A stretch of DNA of 5,767 bases from Crocinitomicaceae bacterium (lineage in GTDB: Bacteria > Bacteroidota > Bacteroidia > Flavobacteriales_D > Crocinitomicaceae). Position 1 is the stretch's first letter; each line of letters begins with the position of its first letter. Shown here piece by piece: positions 4,865 through 5,767 of the stretch. The translations under genes were made by a program, and so were the position numbers. Under the pieces are notes generated by a model. The model was not told where the DNA came from, searched no databases, and saw nothing but the letters and a program-made list of their open reading frames with translations. The stretch covers positions 1-5,767 of the forward strand of contig JABSPC010000082.1 in NCBI GenBank assembly GCA_013215515.1. The letters run 5' to 3'.

Positions 4865-5767
4865 ATGAAATCAGTGTTAATTTATCTCGCAATTTCAATT
4901 TTATCAATCGGCGCAGCATCTAACCAAACCGAAGAACAAATACTCAAGTTTGAAGAGAATCATGGGGCAACACTGTCTCGGAAAATTGATATGGGGGTAA
5001 GCAGATTTGCACTTTTAATCGGGAAATCTGACAAACCAGGAGGTGATTTGGTTAAGCGAACTTTATATAGATATACCAATGCGCTGAAGTTGTTATGGGT
5101 ATTGGATATTTCTGAAGATGATTTTGGTTATTCTACAGTGTTTGCGTCTCCTGATGGTCAAACGATTTATATTGCACGTGAATATGACGCCGATATTCTT
5201 ATTATTGATAATAATGGTGAAGTAAGAAAGATGTCAACCGTAGGGCCAAAAAAAATGACGCATTATTTTAGTTTTGCCGATGACGATAAGCTTAATATTG
5301 TTTACAAAAACTCCAAACAAAGTTACAAGCACAGTACTTCTGAAAAGGAACCACTGCATTGGGTGACAATTAATGAAAGTGGCGAAGAAGATTCAAAAGC
5401 ATTTTCTCTTCCAATTCCTGAGACCCCATCTTCGAAAGTTGATTACTGGGAAATGTATACGAATGTGGATCAAACGGCCTATTTATATCGAGAATGTTCT
5501 CCTAAAAAGGAAGCAGAATATACTGAGTTTCTATCTGTAAATTTCGATGAGAAAATTAACGTCTTTAAAATAGTAGATCCAGACGAATTGATTACAACTA
5601 ACGGTCTTGGCCTGGATGATAAAAGTGTAAAGATTGAAGTAGGACTTGGCCGGATATATGCTCGGTATATCATAGATGAAGGGGCAAAATTCCAAATTAT
5701 AAGTTCTGATTTAGAAGGAAATGAAATTTGGAATACGAAGCATAAATTTAAAGATAAACTTGAGGTA
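4865..5767 (+). CDS. Secreted protein of unknown function, N-terminal part, possible beta-propeller
   Basis: Open from ATG 4865 to the right edge: 301 codons, no stop. The start is fixed by an in-frame TAA at 4856-4858; upstream is only AT-rich sequence, no Shine-Dalgarno. Residues 1-19 form a Sec signal peptide: Lys2, a hydrophobic core VLIYLAISILSIG, and likely cleavage near GAA-S (after residue 18). No lipobox cysteine is present, so it is probably periplasmic or exported. The rest is rich in beta-strand patterns with D/N-G turns: FASPDGQTIYIA (93-104), ILIIDNNGEVRK (111-122), EFLSVNFDEKINVFKI (221-236) and FQIISSDLEGNEIWNTK (276-292). Such spaced strand-turn-strand units resemble blades of a propeller, but I see no strict WD40, Kelch or NHL signature. 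Any T9SS sorting domain would lie beyond the window. It is transcribed divergently from lysS, with no functional link evident. I do not recognise the family. Confidence -1.
   Translation, partial: MKSVLIYLAISILSIGAASNQTEEQILKFEENHGATLSRKIDMGVSRFALLIGKSDKPGGDLVKRTLYRYTNALKLLWVLDISEDDFGYSTVFASPDGQTIYIAREYDADILIIDNNGEVRKMSTVGPKKMTHYFSFADDDKLNIVYKNSKQSYKHSTSEKEPLHWVTINESGEEDSKAFSLPIPETPSSKVDYWEMYTNVDQTAYLYRECSPKKEAEYTEFLSVNFDEKINVFKIVDPDELITTNGLGLDDKSVKIEVGLGRIYARYIIDEGAKFQIISSDLEGNEIWNTKHKFKDKLEV

Noticed and set aside
5479..5673. 64-codon minus-strand open frame
   Set aside because: Antisense to the secreted protein, whose frame has a signal peptide and coherent strand pattern; the minus frame has neither.

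Overview
The window looks like a chromosomal segment of an AT-rich Bacteroidota genome, probably Flavobacteriales-like. Three things point there: a C-terminal sorting domain of the type IX secretion system (T9SS), which is confined to this phylum; a lysyl-tRNA synthetase with a roughly 70-residue C-terminal extension of the kind I recall from this phylum; and a TAnnTTTG-type promoter -7 box upstream of that gene. None of the starts has a strong Shine-Dalgarno sequence, which also fits. I cannot name genus or species.

Layout from left to right. (1) Bases 1-1880, minus strand: the first 626 codons of a large cytoplasmic multi-PAS sensor protein, probably a hybrid or plain histidine kinase whose catalytic part lies beyond the left edge. 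(2) Bases 1881-2428: a gene-free stretch with two overlapping, mutually exclusive hairpins, a pair of 21-bp-spaced CTTTCCCAACG motifs, and copy 1 of a duplicated non-coding module of about 230 bp that includes a minus-strand terminator. (3) Bases 2429-2704, minus strand: a detached T9SS sorting domain with no signal peptide or passenger, best read as a gene remnant. (4) Bases 2743-2977: copy 2 of the same module, again with a minus-strand terminator. (5) Bases 3061-4770, minus strand: complete lysS. (6) Bases 4865-5767, plus strand: the first 301 codons of a secreted protein of unknown function, transcribed divergently from lysS and running off the right edge.

The three main genes do not form an obvious pathway: a housekeeping synthetase, a signalling protein and an exported protein. 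The unusual part is the 2.0-3.0 kb interval. The same 3' module follows both lysS and the orphan T9SS sorting domain on the minus strand, and its best-conserved part (62 identical bases) is not explained by any protein I recognise. I found no CRISPR array, no tRNA or rRNA, no transposase and no convincing new multi-gene system.
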